64,000 nucleotides of DNA from Jeotgalicoccus coquinae (lineage in GTDB: Bacteria > Bacillota > Bacilli > Staphylococcales > Salinicoccaceae), in assembly GCF_014207425.1 (NCBI RefSeq), contig NZ_JACHFF010000002.1, forward strand, positions 62,001 to 126,000, read 5' to 3'. A program made the translations under genes and the position numbers. Positions within the stretch are counted from its first letter, which is position 1. Each line of letters opens with the position of its first letter. A model generated the notes under the pieces. It worked only from the letters and a program-made list of their open reading frames with translations. It was not told where the DNA came from and searched no databases. Below, in pieces: positions 16,144 through 24,073 of the stretch.

Positions 16144-17178
16144 TTATGCTATAACGATATCGTTAATTTGTTTTCCTTCGATTTCAAGAAGCATTTTAAT
16201 CGTGTCCATTAATTCTTTGAACTCTGCAGGTGTCAGACACTGCTGACCATCACTCCATGCATTCTCAGGATCTTCGTGAACTTCAATCTGCAGACCGTTT
16301 GCTCCGGCCATTACTGCAGCTTTAGCCATTGAAGGAATCAGGTATCTTACACCTGCTGCGTGTGACGGGTCTACGATGATCGGCAGGTGGGATTCTTTCT
16401 GTACCACTGGTACTGCCTGGATATCCAGGGTATTGCGTGTTGCTGTTTCGAAAGTACGGATACCGCGTTCTACAAGAACAACGTTATTATTGCCGCCGGC
16501 CATAATGTACTCAGCAGACATTAACCATTCCTGAATCGTTGCAGACATTCCGCGTTTTAAGTAAACCGGTTTGTTTGTCTGGCCAAGTGCTTTTAGTAAA
16601 TCGAAGTTCTGCATGTTGCGTGCTCCGATTTGAATAACGTCAACCATGTCGACGAATGTATCTAAATGGTCTGTGCCCATCAATTCAGAAACGATTGGCA
16701 GACCTGTTTCTTTTTTCGCTTCATTTAAAATTTTAAGTCCTTCAACACCAAGCCCCTGGAAGCTGTATGGTGAAGTACGAGGCTTGAATGCTCCGCCGCG
16801 GAGTGAGTTCGCACCCGCATCTTTTAATTTAATTGCTAATTCAACTGTGCTGTCTAAATCTTCAACAGAACAAGGTCCTGCGCAGACCATGAAGTTTTCA
16901 GCGCCGACTTTAACACCGTTGCCGATATCAATAACACTGTCATCTTCCTGGAAACTTCTGTTCGCTTTCTTGTATGGCTTTTGAATTCTGTACACCCCGT
17001 CTACGATACTGTATTTTTTGAAATCATTTTCGGAGACTTTTGATGTATCGCCGATCAGGCCGATTATTGTACGTCTTTCACCATCCGAACGGTGAACCCT
17101 GAAACCTGCTTCCTCAATGTTTGAAACCAGTGTCTGAATATTACCTTCCGTTGCATCGCGCTTTACATGAATAATCAT
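16144..17178 (-). CDS. aroF: DAHP synthase, type I-beta with ferredoxin-like N-terminal domain
   Basis: Condenses phosphoenolpyruvate and erythrose-4-phosphate to DAHP, the entry to the shikimate pathway. Residues 1-70 (MIIHVKRDATEGNIQTLVSNIEEAGF) form the ferredoxin-like regulatory domain, as in Thermotoga-type enzymes. Residues 80-344 are the TIM-barrel: VCAGPCSVE, LRGGAFKPRTSPYSFQG, VYLKRGM and DPSHAAG are conserved ligands. No chorismate mutase domain is fused; that function is the next gene. The gene follows a long attenuator-like leader (17179-17467), so its expression should respond to Tyr/Phe supply. AGGAGG precedes the ATG. Confidence 0.96.
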   Translation of the reverse strand: MIIHVKRDATEGNIQTLVSNIEEAGFRVHRSDGERRTIIGLIGDTSKVSENDFKKYSIVDGVYRIQKPYKKANRSFQEDDSVIDIGNGVKVGAENFMVCAGPCSVEDLDSTVELAIKLKDAGANSLRGGAFKPRTSPYSFQGLGVEGLKILNEAKKETGLPIVSELMGTDHLDTFVDMVDVIQIGARNMQNFDLLKALGQTNKPVYLKRGMSATIQEWLMSAEYIMAGGNNNVVLVERGIRTFETATRNTLDIQAVPVVQKESHLPIIVDPSHAAGVRYLIPSMAKAAVMAGANGLQIEVHEDPENAWSDGQQCLTPAEFKELMDTIKMLLEIEGKQINDIVIA

Positions 17179-17200
17179 ATTTAACAGCCTCCTAATTTTT

Positions 17201-17244
17201 TTAAAAATAAAACTGCCACTTAACTTTAAATATTAAGTGGCAGT
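17201..17244 (-). terminator. Attenuator terminator in aro leader
   Basis: On the minus strand ACTGCCACTTAA (17233-17244) pairs with TTAAGTGGCAGT (17212-17223), a perfect 12-bp stem, followed by TTTTATTTTT. It lies between the leader promoter and the DAHP synthase start, so it must be bypassed for operon expression. Confidence 0.88.
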
Positions 17245-17379
17245 GAGTATAGAAAAAATATGTAGAAGTCCCGACTCCCAGCCACTTATTTAAAGTAAAT
17301 GGCTAGACATTACAAAATCTTCAGCCATCATTGATACAAACAGTTTGTTTTACGTTTGTACGAATGATGTGTACAAACG
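17234..17379 (-). promoter_or_regulatory. Switching hairpins of the aro attenuator
   Basis: Read on the minus strand, successive arms can pair with either neighbour. CGTTTGTAC (17371-17379) pairs with GTACAAACG (17353-17361). The latter can instead pair with GTTTGTAT (17334-17341). ATGGCT (17323-17328) pairs with AGCCAT (17299-17304). That arm, extended as AGCCATTTA (17296-17304), pairs with TAAGTGGCT (17280-17288). Finally TAAGTGGC (17281-17288) pairs with GCCACTTA (17234-17241), the left arm of the terminator. The last pairing is an antiterminator. No T-box consensus is present. Confidence 0.7.
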
Positions 17380-17382
17380 GTA

Positions 17383-17439
17383 TCAAAAATAGCTAAAGTA
17401 AAGACGGTTATTCAGTTGTGAAATTGTATGGGTTAACAT
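17383..17439 (-). CDS. aro operon leader peptide (Tyr/Phe-rich), too short for routine gene callers
   Basis: An 18-codon ORF reading MLTHTISQLNNRLYFSYF. Four of the last five codons are aromatic (Tyr-Phe-Ser-Tyr-Phe). A good Shine-Dalgarno (AAAGGAG, 17449-17455) lies 9 nt before the ATG, and a perfect promoter lies about 30 nt further upstream. The stop codon is 4 nt before the first arm of the switching hairpins, so a ribosome stalled on the terminal Tyr/Phe codons would cover that arm. This is the classic layout of a ribosome-mediated attenuator, here in front of DAHP synthase and chorismate mutase. Translation is inferred. Confidence 0.78.
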   Translation of the reverse strand: MLTHTISQLNNRLYFSYF

Positions 17440-17473
17440 GAGTAACCGCTCCTTTGTAATGTATTTGTTTGTA

Positions 17474-17502
17474 ATTATAGGCCGAGCATTTTGCTTTGTC
17501 AA
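17474..17502 (-). promoter_or_regulatory. Consensus sigma-A promoter of aro operon
   Basis: TTGACA (17497-17502), 17-bp spacer, TATAAT (17474-17479): both hexamers perfect. Start of transcription is expected near 17467, giving a leader of about 290 nt before the DAHP synthase ATG. The 422-bp gap between DAHP synthase and tyrA is filled by this promoter, the leader and the tyrA promoter region. Confidence 0.9.
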
Positions 17503-17600
17503 TGAATTTATTAGAATTAATTAAATGTTTACATAATTTAGTTAATTAATGTATATTCATTCTTATAGTATAATTGTAAAAATACGGAGGCTTTCAATAT

Positions 17601-18452
17601 ATGAATATAGCAATAATCGGTTTAGGAAATATCGGAGGATCGTTTGCCCTTGCTATTAAAGAAAATATCCCCGACGCCAATACATATGCAATCGATATCG
17701 ATGCTGAAGTGCTTGAAAGAGCAAAAGAACAGCATATTATTAAAGACGGCTCACGAGATTTTAAAGACATTATTCCCAATGCCGATTTAATTATTTTCGC
17801 AGTTTATCCAAAACTGCTCGTACAATTAGTAAAAGATTATGCGCCTTATTTAAAAGAAGGGTGCATAATTACTGATGTAACCGGTGTGAAAACATCGCTT
17901 ATCGGTGATGTTGAACCGCTGCTGCCGGAACATGCCGATTTCGTTTTCGGCCACCCGATGGCCGGACGTGAAAATCGCGGTCTCGAATTCAGCAGCAGAG
18001 AAGTGTTTATCGATGCGAACTATTTAATCACACCGACACCAAGAAATAAAGAAGAAAATATCGAGTTCCTGAAAAATTTCGTGAAGACATTGGAATTCGG
18101 CAGTATTTCGGTTATTTCACCCGACTTCCACGATGAAGTCATCGGATTCACGAGTCAGCTGGCACATGTAATTGCGATTTCACTGATCAACAGTGATGAC
18201 GATGCACGCAACACTAAAAAATATACAGGTGACAGCTACCGGGATTTAACGCGCATTACGAATATTAATGAAAAACTGTGGCCTGAATTATTTATGATGA
18301 ATAAAGATCACCTCGTGAAACACATCGATAACTTCCAGATACAGCTCGATAAACTGAATGCCGCAATACAAAGCGACGACGTGGAGACGATGGAAGAAAT
18401 GATGCTCGAGAGCACGAAACGCTATAAAGATTTACATGATATAGAAGATTAA
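17601..18452 (+). CDS. tyrA: Prephenate dehydrogenase, short form without ACT domain
   Basis: NAD(P)-dependent oxidation of prephenate to 4-hydroxyphenylpyruvate for tyrosine. GLGNIGGS (residues 7-14) is the dinucleotide-binding loop and GHPMAGRE (His118) the catalytic region, with an all-helical C-terminal dimerisation domain. At 283 residues it lacks the C-terminal ACT domain found in Bacillus TyrA (about 370 residues), so tyrosine feedback through ACT is absent. DVTGVK replaces the more usual DVGS-type loop. It is divergent from the aro operon. A TATAAT lies at 17569-17574 with a weak -35. ACGGAGG precedes the ATG. Confidence 0.92.
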   Translation: MNIAIIGLGNIGGSFALAIKENIPDANTYAIDIDAEVLERAKEQHIIKDGSRDFKDIIPNADLIIFAVYPKLLVQLVKDYAPYLKEGCIITDVTGVKTSLIGDVEPLLPEHADFVFGHPMAGRENRGLEFSSREVFIDANYLITPTPRNKEENIEFLKNFVKTLEFGSISVISPDFHDEVIGFTSQLAHVIAISLINSDDDARNTKKYTGDSYRDLTRITNINEKLWPELFMMNKDHLVKHIDNFQIQLDKLNAAIQSDDVETMEEMMLESTKRYKDLHDIED

Positions 18453-18465
18453 ATATGATACAGCG

Positions 18466-18494
18466 CCGAATCCTTTTAGGATTCGGTTTTTATT
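18466..18494 (+). terminator. tyrA terminator
   Basis: CCGAATCC-TTTTA-GGATTCGG followed by TTTTTATT. Confidence 0.88.
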
Positions 18495-18572
18495 GATGAT
18501 AATGCGGAGTTCTCGGGAATGAGACCCGCTCATTGCGGAGTAAAGCACCCGCACTCCCTGTTTTCTCCAGCA

Positions 18573-18606
18573 AAAAAGCAGAACCGTCACAGCGGTTCTG
18601 CTTCAT
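18573..18606 (-). terminator. guaC terminator
   Basis: AGCAGAACCG / CGGTTCTGCT stem with a T-run on the minus strand, 8 nt past the guaC stop. Confidence 0.9.
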
Positions 18607-18613
18607 CTATCTA

Positions 18614-19597
18614 TTAATATACTTTATCGCCATTGAAGATTGAGTTCTTAACAACTACGTAATCCACTGTACGGATTGCATCCAGTTCATTGCCTCCGGC
18701 ATATGAAATAGATGACTGAAGATCCTGCTGCATTTCAGTAAGTGTTCCGGCTAAAGGCCCTTTGTATTCTACATACATTTTTTTGCCCTCAACGTTCTTG
18801 TGCTCACCTTTTTGGAATTCCGAAGCTGAACCAAAGTATTCTTTATACTTCTTGCCATCTTCTTCATAAACTGTACCAGGTGATTCTTCGTGTCCTGCAA
18901 ATAGTGAACCGATCATCACCATAGATGCACCGAATCTTACAGATTTAGCAATATCTCCGTGTGTACGGATTCCGCCGTCTGCGATAATCGGCTTAGATGC
19001 TGCTTTTGCACATAAACGAAGTGCAGCAAGCTGCCATCCGCCTGTACCGAATCCTGTTTTAATTTTCGTAATACAAACTTTACCTGGACCGATTCCTACT
19101 TTGGTAGCATCCGCACCGGCATGTTCCAGTTCTCTTACTGCTTCGGGTGTACCTACGTTACCTGCAATCAGGAATGTTTCAGGAATATGTTTTTTAATAT
19201 GCTTAATCATATCCATTACTCTGTCTGAATGACCATGAGCAATATCAATAGTAATATAGTCAGGCACTAGGTTCTGTTCTTTTAAGCTGACTACAAAGTC
19301 ATACTCTTCAGGTTTGATCCCAACACTTATAGAAGAGATTAAATTTTTGTCTCTCATTTTATTAATAAAACCAATGCGTGTTTCAGGGTTGAAACGGTGC
19401 ATGATATAAAAGTATCCATTTTCCGCTAAGTACTCGGCAATATTTTCATCAATAATAGTCTGCATGTTTGCAGGCACTACCGGCAGTTTGAATGTGTTCT
19501 TGCCAAATTGAATTGAAGTATCACATTCTGAACGACTGTCCACAATACATTTGTTCGGAATTAACTGTATATCTTCATAATCAAAAACGTTATCCAT
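18614..19597 (-). CDS. guaC: GMP reductase
   Basis: NADPH-dependent deamination of GMP to IMP, balancing purine pools. The 327-residue TIM-barrel carries the IMPDH/GMPR signature with catalytic Cys in [11 protein letters not shown], the phosphate-binding [15 protein letters not shown] and [12 protein letters not shown]. No CBS domains are present, as expected for the short GuaC class. The ATG at 19597 has AGGAG upstream and begins [12 protein letters not shown], typical for GuaC; the longer frame to 19684 runs through the promoter and is rejected. Single gene with perfect promoter and terminator. Confidence 0.96.
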   Translation of the reverse strand: MDNVFDYEDIQLIPNKCIVDSRSECDTSIQFGKNTFKLPVVPANMQTIIDENIAEYLAENGYFYIMHRFNPETRIGFINKMRDKNLISSISVGIKPEEYDFVVSLKEQNLVPDYITIDIAHGHSDRVMDMIKHIKKHIPETFLIAGNVGTPEAVRELEHAGADATKVGIGPGKVCITKIKTGFGTGGWQLAALRLCAKAASKPIIADGGIRTHGDIAKSVRFGASMVMIGSLFAGHEESPGTVYEEDGKKYKEYFGSASEFQKGEHKNVEGKKMYVEYKGPLAGTLTEMQQDLQSSISYAGGNELDAIRTVDYVVVKNSIFNGDKVY

Positions 19598-19660
19598 GAT
19601 AAAAACTCCTCTAATCCGTATATTATTTAAATGATTTTGCAATCTCGTTCGCCAATAGGG

Positions 19661-19689
19661 ATTATATTGGTTTTCTTTTAACATGTCAA
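19661..19689 (-). promoter_or_regulatory. Consensus guaC promoter
   Basis: TTGACA (19684-19689), 17-bp spacer, TATAAT (19661-19666) on the minus strand. The 5' UTR would be about 55-60 nt and shows no recognised purine riboswitch. Confidence 0.85.
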
Positions 19690-19703
19690 TAATCTTGAAG
19701 AAA

Positions 19704-19736
19704 AATAAAAAAAGAATCGAAATAAATTTCGATTCT
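19704..19736 (-). terminator. Terminator of HTH/acidic-repeat gene
   Basis: GAATCGAAA-TTTA-TTTCGATTC then a long T-run on the minus strand; the stem overlaps the stop codon region. Confidence 0.85.
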
Positions 19737-20715
19737 ATCCTTTAAACATGCTTGCCAGTTTACCGAAGAATCCTTTTTTAGGCTCTTCAATTTGCTGCTT
19801 CGCAACTTCGTCAGTATTTAATTCATCAACGGATGCTGTTACGTTTTCTTCAGCTTTCTCTTCCTGAGCCCTCAGGTCGATTGTACCTGTATTTTGTTCT
19901 TTAGTTTCTTCCGGTTCTTCAGATGATTCAGCTTCTGCTGTCTTTTCTTTCTCTGCAGCTGTTTCTTCAACAATTTCCTCAGACTCTTCTTCAGCCGGTG
20001 CTTCAACAACGATTTCTTCCTCTGTTGTTTCCGATGTTACTGTTTCTTCCTGTTCTGCTGCAGCTTCTTCCTCAGCTGGTTCCTCTGCAGGTGTTTCTTC
20101 AACAGTTTCCTCAGATTCTTCTTCAGCAGGCGCTTCAACAACAATCTCTTCTTCTGTTGTTTCACGTGTTACTGTTTCTTCCATATCTACCTCAGCTGAT
20201 GTATCTTCTGCAGCTTCAGTCGTTTCTTCCCGCTCATAGGTTTCTTCTGCAATAGAAGTTTCAACTTTTTCAACCGGATTATATTCCAGTGCTTTAAGAT
20301 CGTATTCTTCCAGTCTGTGCACAAGTGTACTTATGTTTGATTTCAGTTCTTTGTTTTCATTTTGAATTTCGTCAAGTTTTTCAAGGACTAACGCAAGTAA
20401 TCTCGAAACATCACTATCCGACATTTTCGATACCTGGTTTTCGCTGGGTGTTTCTTCAAAATCATCCATGTTTTCAATGATTTCATCTGCTGCTGAATCC
20501 AGTGTATTGCCCGGAGATTTCGCAATTTTAATCATTTCCTGCAGGACGCTCACATCTTTTTTAGAAAACAATCTTCTGTTATGTTCATCTTTTGCAACTT
20601 CATAACTTCTGTCTTCAAGTAATCTAACGTATTTTCTAACGTTCTGATCAGATAGTTCCACCATGTCCGTTACTTGAGCTGTTGTATAGTATATAACGTT
20701 CTGTGACTGACTCAC
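19735..20715 (-). CDS. MerR-like HTH protein with coiled coil, acidic repeats and C-terminal amphipathic helix
   Basis: Not a protein I can name. Residues about 10-60 ([28 protein letters not shown]) are a MerR-type winged HTH; residues about 97-145 look like a coiled coil. Residues about 150-300 are a very acidic low-complexity stretch rich in Glu, Ala and Thr. This holds two near-identical 32-residue repeats ([24 protein letters not shown]) spaced 44 residues apart. The end [14 protein letters not shown] is a basic amphipathic helix of the kind that binds membranes. DNA-binding head plus membrane tail recalls RacA-like or other chromosome-anchoring proteins, which is inference. The GTG at 20715 is preferred because GGAG lies 8 nt upstream; the GTG at 20724 overlaps it. 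Confidence 0.75.
   Translation of the reverse strand: MSQSQNVIYYTTAQVTDMVELSDQNVRKYVRLLEDRSYEVAKDEHNRRLFSKKDVSVLQEMIKIAKSPGNTLDSAADEIIENMDDFEETPSENQVSKMSDSDVSRLLALVLEKLDEIQNENKELKSNISTLVHRLEEYDLKALEYNPVEKVETSIAEETYEREETTEAAEDTSAEVDMEETVTRETTEEEIVVEAPAEEESEETVEETPAEEPAEEEAAAEQEETVTSETTEEEIVVEAPAEEESEEIVEETAAEKEKTAEAESSEEPEETKEQNTGTIDLRAQEEKAEENVTASVDELNTDEVAKQQIEEPKKGFFGKLASMFKG
19954..20181 (-). repeat. Tandem 132-bp-period coding repeat
   Basis: Two copies (20086-20181 and 19954-20049) encode the near-identical acidic 32-residue unit in the HTH protein. The DNA copies are also highly similar, which suggests recent duplication and a hot spot for copy-number change. Confidence 0.75.
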
Positions 20716-20838
20716 TCGTATCACTCCTGTAATTTAATTACCCTAATTATAACGCTTATCGTTACTTTTATCTACCACTTTCTCACCCGGTGTAATGTCG
20801 TTATTATTTTTAAGTTTTCGAAATATTCTAGTAAGTTA

Positions 20839-20867
20839 TTGACTTGTAACGGCTTAGTTTATATATT
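20839..20867 (+). promoter_or_regulatory. Promoter of metI-like gene
   Basis: TTGACT (20839-20844), 17-bp spacer, TATATT (20862-20867). Only about 40 nt of 5' UTR follow, leaving no room for a SAM riboswitch or T-box. Confidence 0.65.
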
Positions 20868-20912
20868 TAACATATCTTTCATAAAATACATATAAGAAAA
20901 GGATGGTAAATA

Positions 20913-22001
20913 TTGGACACTAAATTATCACAGATTTCATTAAAACCTGACCATACAGGTGCAACAACCAGCCCTATATATTTATCAACTGCATTCAAAC
21001 ACGATGGTGTCGGACAATCTACAGGCTTCGATTATACACGTACTAAAAACCCGACACGTTCTCAATTCGAAGAAGCGTTCGCAGAATTAGAAGGCGGTAC
21101 ACATTCATTCGCAACATCAAGCGGGATGGCATCTGTTCAGCTGTGCTGCAACTTATTTAACAGCGGCGATGAAGTGCTTGTCAGCTTTGATTTATACGGC
21201 GGTACATATCGTATCTTTGATTTTTACGAGAAAAAATATAATATCAAATTCTACTATGCAGATTTCAATAACCATGAAGAATTAGCGTCTCTTATCAATA
21301 ATAAAACAAGGGCATTCTTCATAGAGCCTATTACCAATCCCTCGATGGAAACAACAGACCTGCCTCCTCTGTACAAAATCGCACAGGAACAAAACATTTT
21401 AACTATTATCGACAACACATTCTTAACGCCTTATTTATCACGCCCTCTGACTGAAGGTGCTGATATTGTTCTTCATTCGGCGACTAAATACATCGGCGGT
21501 CATAACGATGTGTTAGCAGGTGTCGTTACTGTTAAAGATGAAACGCTCGCTGAGTCACTCGGCTTATATCACAATATGATTGGAGCGACATTGTCACCTT
21601 TCGACGGTTTCCTGCTGCTCCGCGGTTTAAAAACGCTGCATATCAGAATGGATCGCCAAATCGAAAATGCCAAAAAGACAGCAGCACATTTTGAAAATCA
21701 TGAAGCAATCGATAAAGTGCTCTATGCCGGAACAACAGGCATGCTCAGTCTCCGCTTTAAAAATACACACAGTGTAAACTCATTTCTTGAAAATATTGAG
21801 CTCTGTACTTTCGCCGAGAGTCTCGGCGGCACCGAAACGTTCATTACCTTCCCGTTCACTCAGACTCATGCCGAGATGCCGGACGAAGAGCGCATTAAGC
21901 GCGGAATCGATGATTCATTAATCCGTCTGTCAATTGGCATTGAAAACGCGGATGATATTATTCAGGATATCGAACAGGCTCTCAGTAAATCTTTAAAATA
22001 A
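20913..22001 (+). CDS. Trans-sulfuration enzyme family, cystathionine gamma-synthase/O-acetylhomoserine sulfhydrylase-like
   Basis: PLP enzyme of Cys/Met metabolism, 362 residues. SATKYIGGHNDVLAG contains the Schiff-base Lys, and YTRTKNPTR and ATSSGMASV are the cofactor-phosphate and stacking motifs. The most likely reaction joins O-acetylhomoserine from MetA with cysteine or sulfide (MetI-type), but a beta-lyase activity cannot be excluded by eye. The start is TTG at 20913, with AAGGATGG 7 nt upstream; no in-frame ATG lies close. It is divergent from the HTH gene and has its own promoter and a strong terminator. Confidence 0.88.
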   Translation: MDTKLSQISLKPDHTGATTSPIYLSTAFKHDGVGQSTGFDYTRTKNPTRSQFEEAFAELEGGTHSFATSSGMASVQLCCNLFNSGDEVLVSFDLYGGTYRIFDFYEKKYNIKFYYADFNNHEELASLINNKTRAFFIEPITNPSMETTDLPPLYKIAQEQNILTIIDNTFLTPYLSRPLTEGADIVLHSATKYIGGHNDVLAGVVTVKDETLAESLGLYHNMIGATLSPFDGFLLLRGLKTLHIRMDRQIENAKKTAAHFENHEAIDKVLYAGTTGMLSLRFKNTHSVNSFLENIELCTFAESLGGTETFITFPFTQTHAEMPDEERIKRGIDDSLIRLSIGIENADDIIQDIEQALSKSLK

Positions 22002-22047
22002 AAACAGGCATCGGATTCCAATCTGGAATCCGATGCCTGTATATTTT
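22001..22047. terminator. Bidirectional terminator metI-like / mqo
   Basis: A 17-bp perfect stem (22004-22020 with 22024-22040) with loop ATC; serves the two converging genes. Confidence 0.93.
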
Positions 22048-22049
22048 CA

Positions 22050-23555
22050 TCAGCTTAATAACACGCCCGCTTCATGACTTTTCAGTCCTAAAGTCTCAGT
22101 TGTCCGTTCGTTCATTTCTTTAAACATTTCAGGGTTATCCGATAAGGAAACGCCGTAAGTCGGAATCATTTCCTTAATCTTGTCCTGCCATGCGCCGAAC
22201 TCTTCAGGGAATGCCTGGCTCAACAGCTCAAGCATTGCATCGACACATACAGACGCACCGGGTGAAGCACCGAGAAGTGCAGCGATAGAACCATCTTCTG
22301 AAACGATAGTTTCTGTACCGAACATTAAAGTTCCCTTGCCTTTGTCCGTATCTTTAATCATCTGTACACGCTGACCTGCTGTGATTGTCTTCCAATCTTC
22401 TGAACGTGCTTCCGGAATAAATTCACGCAGTTCTTCCATACGCTCTTCGTCTTTCAGAAGAACCTGCTGCACTAAATACTTAGTCAGACCAAGTTCTTTA
22501 GCACCTGCCGACAGCATTGTCAGCACGTTATAAGGTTTTACTGAACCGATTAAGTCCAGGTAAGAACCTGTTTTCAGAAACTTCGGAGAGAATCCTGCAA
22601 ATGGTCCGAACAGTAATGATCTTTTGCCGTCGATGTAACGTGTATCAAGGTGAGGCACTGACATTGGCGGTGCGCCGACTTTAGCTTTACCGTACACTTT
22701 TGCTTCGTGCCTGTTCACAACTTCTTCGTCATCACATACGAGGAATAGTCCGCTTACAGGGAATCCTCCGATGTTTTTAGACTCAGGGATATTTGTTTTT
22801 TGCAGTAACGGGAGACTTCCGCCGCCAGCACCGATAAATACAAAATCAGCTGTGTGATATTCCATCTTGTTGTTATTCATGTTTTTAACTTTAACCTGCC
22901 ACTTGTCTTTCTGTGTGCGGCGGATATCCTGAACAGCGTGTTTGAAGTTCATTTCCACACCCTGCTCCTGAAGTCTCCTGAACAGTTTCTTAGTCAGGCT
23001 GCCGAAGTTAATGTCCGTACCTGAATCGATACGTGTAACTCCGATTTCTTCGTTAGGATCGCGCCCATGCATCATCAATGGAAGCCATTCTTTAAGAACT
23101 TCGTGGTCATCACTGTATTCCATACCTTCAAACAGCGGACTTTCAATCAGTTTTTCAACACGCTTTTTAAGGAATTCAACATTCTTTTCACCTTCCACAT
23201 AACTCATATGCGGTACTGTGCGAATGAAGTCTTCCGGAGTATCTAAATATCCTTTTTCGATCAGATACGACCAAAGCTGTTTTGAAATCTGGAACTGCTC
23301 GTTAATTTTAATTGCTTTTGAAGTTTCTATTGAACCATCTGCAAGCTCTGGTGTGTAGTTCAGCTCGCACAGCGCCGAGTGCCCTGTACCGGCGTTATTC
23401 CATGCGTTTGAGCTTTCGATTGCAACATCATCAAGTTTTTCAAAAACTTTAATGTTCCAGTCGGGTTTTAATTCTTTTAACAGTGTTCCAAGCGTGGCAC
23501 TCATAATCCCGCCACCAATCAGAACCACATCCGTTTTGCTAATAGAAGTAGTCAT
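22050..23555 (-). CDS. mqo: Malate:quinone oxidoreductase
   Basis: FAD-dependent, membrane-associated oxidation of malate to oxaloacetate with electrons to menaquinone. It is a TCA-cycle enzyme and respiratory-chain donor. 501 residues, the normal length. The N-terminal [17 protein letters not shown] is the FAD-binding GxGxxS loop. [22 protein letters not shown] and the C-terminal [20 protein letters not shown] are hallmarks of Mqo. The ATG at 23555 is chosen since AAGGGG lies inside the longer alternative from 23579. Upstream sit two 9-bp direct repeats (23651 and 23672) of unknown role. Confidence 0.96.
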   Translation of the reverse strand: MTTSISKTDVVLIGGGIMSATLGTLLKELKPDWNIKVFEKLDDVAIESSNAWNNAGTGHSALCELNYTPELADGSIETSKAIKINEQFQISKQLWSYLIEKGYLDTPEDFIRTVPHMSYVEGEKNVEFLKKRVEKLIESPLFEGMEYSDDHEVLKEWLPLMMHGRDPNEEIGVTRIDSGTDINFGSLTKKLFRRLQEQGVEMNFKHAVQDIRRTQKDKWQVKVKNMNNNKMEYHTADFVFIGAGGGSLPLLQKTNIPESKNIGGFPVSGLFLVCDDEEVVNRHEAKVYGKAKVGAPPMSVPHLDTRYIDGKRSLLFGPFAGFSPKFLKTGSYLDLIGSVKPYNVLTMLSAGAKELGLTKYLVQQVLLKDEERMEELREFIPEARSEDWKTITAGQRVQMIKDTDKGKGTLMFGTETIVSEDGSIAALLGASPGASVCVDAMLELLSQAFPEEFGAWQDKIKEMIPTYGVSLSDNPEMFKEMNERTTETLGLKSHEAGVLLS

Positions 23556-23691
23556 ACTTAAATTGATGCCCCTTATCATTATTTTAGTATATTAATATTC
23601 AGTAACAGTATACTCCTTTTCCCCGCGTTCTGAAAGACATATTGTTAAATGTGTTATACCAATGGGTCAAAGTGTTATACTAATTCAATTC

Positions 23692-23722
23692 AAAAAAAGA
23701 TGTACTGCAGGAGCACATCTTC
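23692..23722 (-). terminator. Terminator of HAD/PH-like operon
   Basis: AAGATGT-GC / GT-ACATCTT stem followed by a T-run on the minus strand. Confidence 0.8.
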
Positions 23723-23729
23723 AAGCATT

Positions 23730-24062
23730 TTATTTTCCGCTTTTTTCGTTAACGTACTGAGCGAATTCATCAAGGTCTCCGGCAGTAACATCAACCATTG
23801 CTATTTTGCCCATGCCTTCCGGGAATTCAATAAACAGGACGTTATCTTCAACGTACGCTTTTACAATGTCCGTGTATGCAAACACTCTTGTGTAAGCTTC
23901 ACCGTTCATATCCACATTCATAAACAGACGTTCATTCGTCGTCATATATGCACCCGGGAAATGCGCCTGGTCTCTTACTTTATATAGTAATGTTCCTTCA
24001 ATTGATGGTCCGAATTTCTCTGTCGGATAAAGATCCGCTTCTGTTAAATTAATTAAATCCAC
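23730..24062 (-). CDS. Bacterial PH-like domain protein
   Basis: A 110-residue soluble protein, apparently a single small beta-barrel of the bacterial PH/YokE-like type: EGTLLYKVRDQAHFPGAYMTTNERLFMNVD, then TRVFAYTDIVKAYVEDNVLFIEF and a final helix. No catalytic motif is visible; a binding or scaffold role is possible. The start is GTG at 24062, with AGGAGG 7 nt upstream. It begins 11 nt after the HAD phosphatase gene ends, so the two are co-transcribed. Confidence 0.7.
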   Translation of the reverse strand: MDLINLTEADLYPTEKFGPSIEGTLLYKVRDQAHFPGAYMTTNERLFMNVDMNGEAYTRVFAYTDIVKAYVEDNVLFIEFPEGMGKIAMVDVTAGDLDEFAQYVNEKSGK

Positions 24063-24073
24063 AGTTTATCCTC

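Noticed and set aside
17179-17560. T-box riboswitch in the aro leader
   Set aside because: No GGGTGGTACCGCG-type T-box sequence; the coding leader peptide and competing stems fit attenuation better.
19954-20181. Repeat array considered as CRISPR
   Set aside because: Only two long units, in frame within a protein gene, without unique spacers or cas genes.
19923-20255. Leu/Gln-rich plus-strand ORF opposite the acidic repeats
   Set aside because: Low-complexity antisense of the Glu-rich repeat region; LQQ-type repeats are a codon artefact.
20725-20912. SAM riboswitch before the metI-like gene
   Set aside because: The promoter at 20839-20867 leaves about 40 nt of leader, and no S-box motif is visible.
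23556-23579. Longer Mqo start at 23579
   Set aside because: The AAGGGG Shine-Dalgarno lies inside this extension and the downstream ATG gives the usual Mqo N-terminus.
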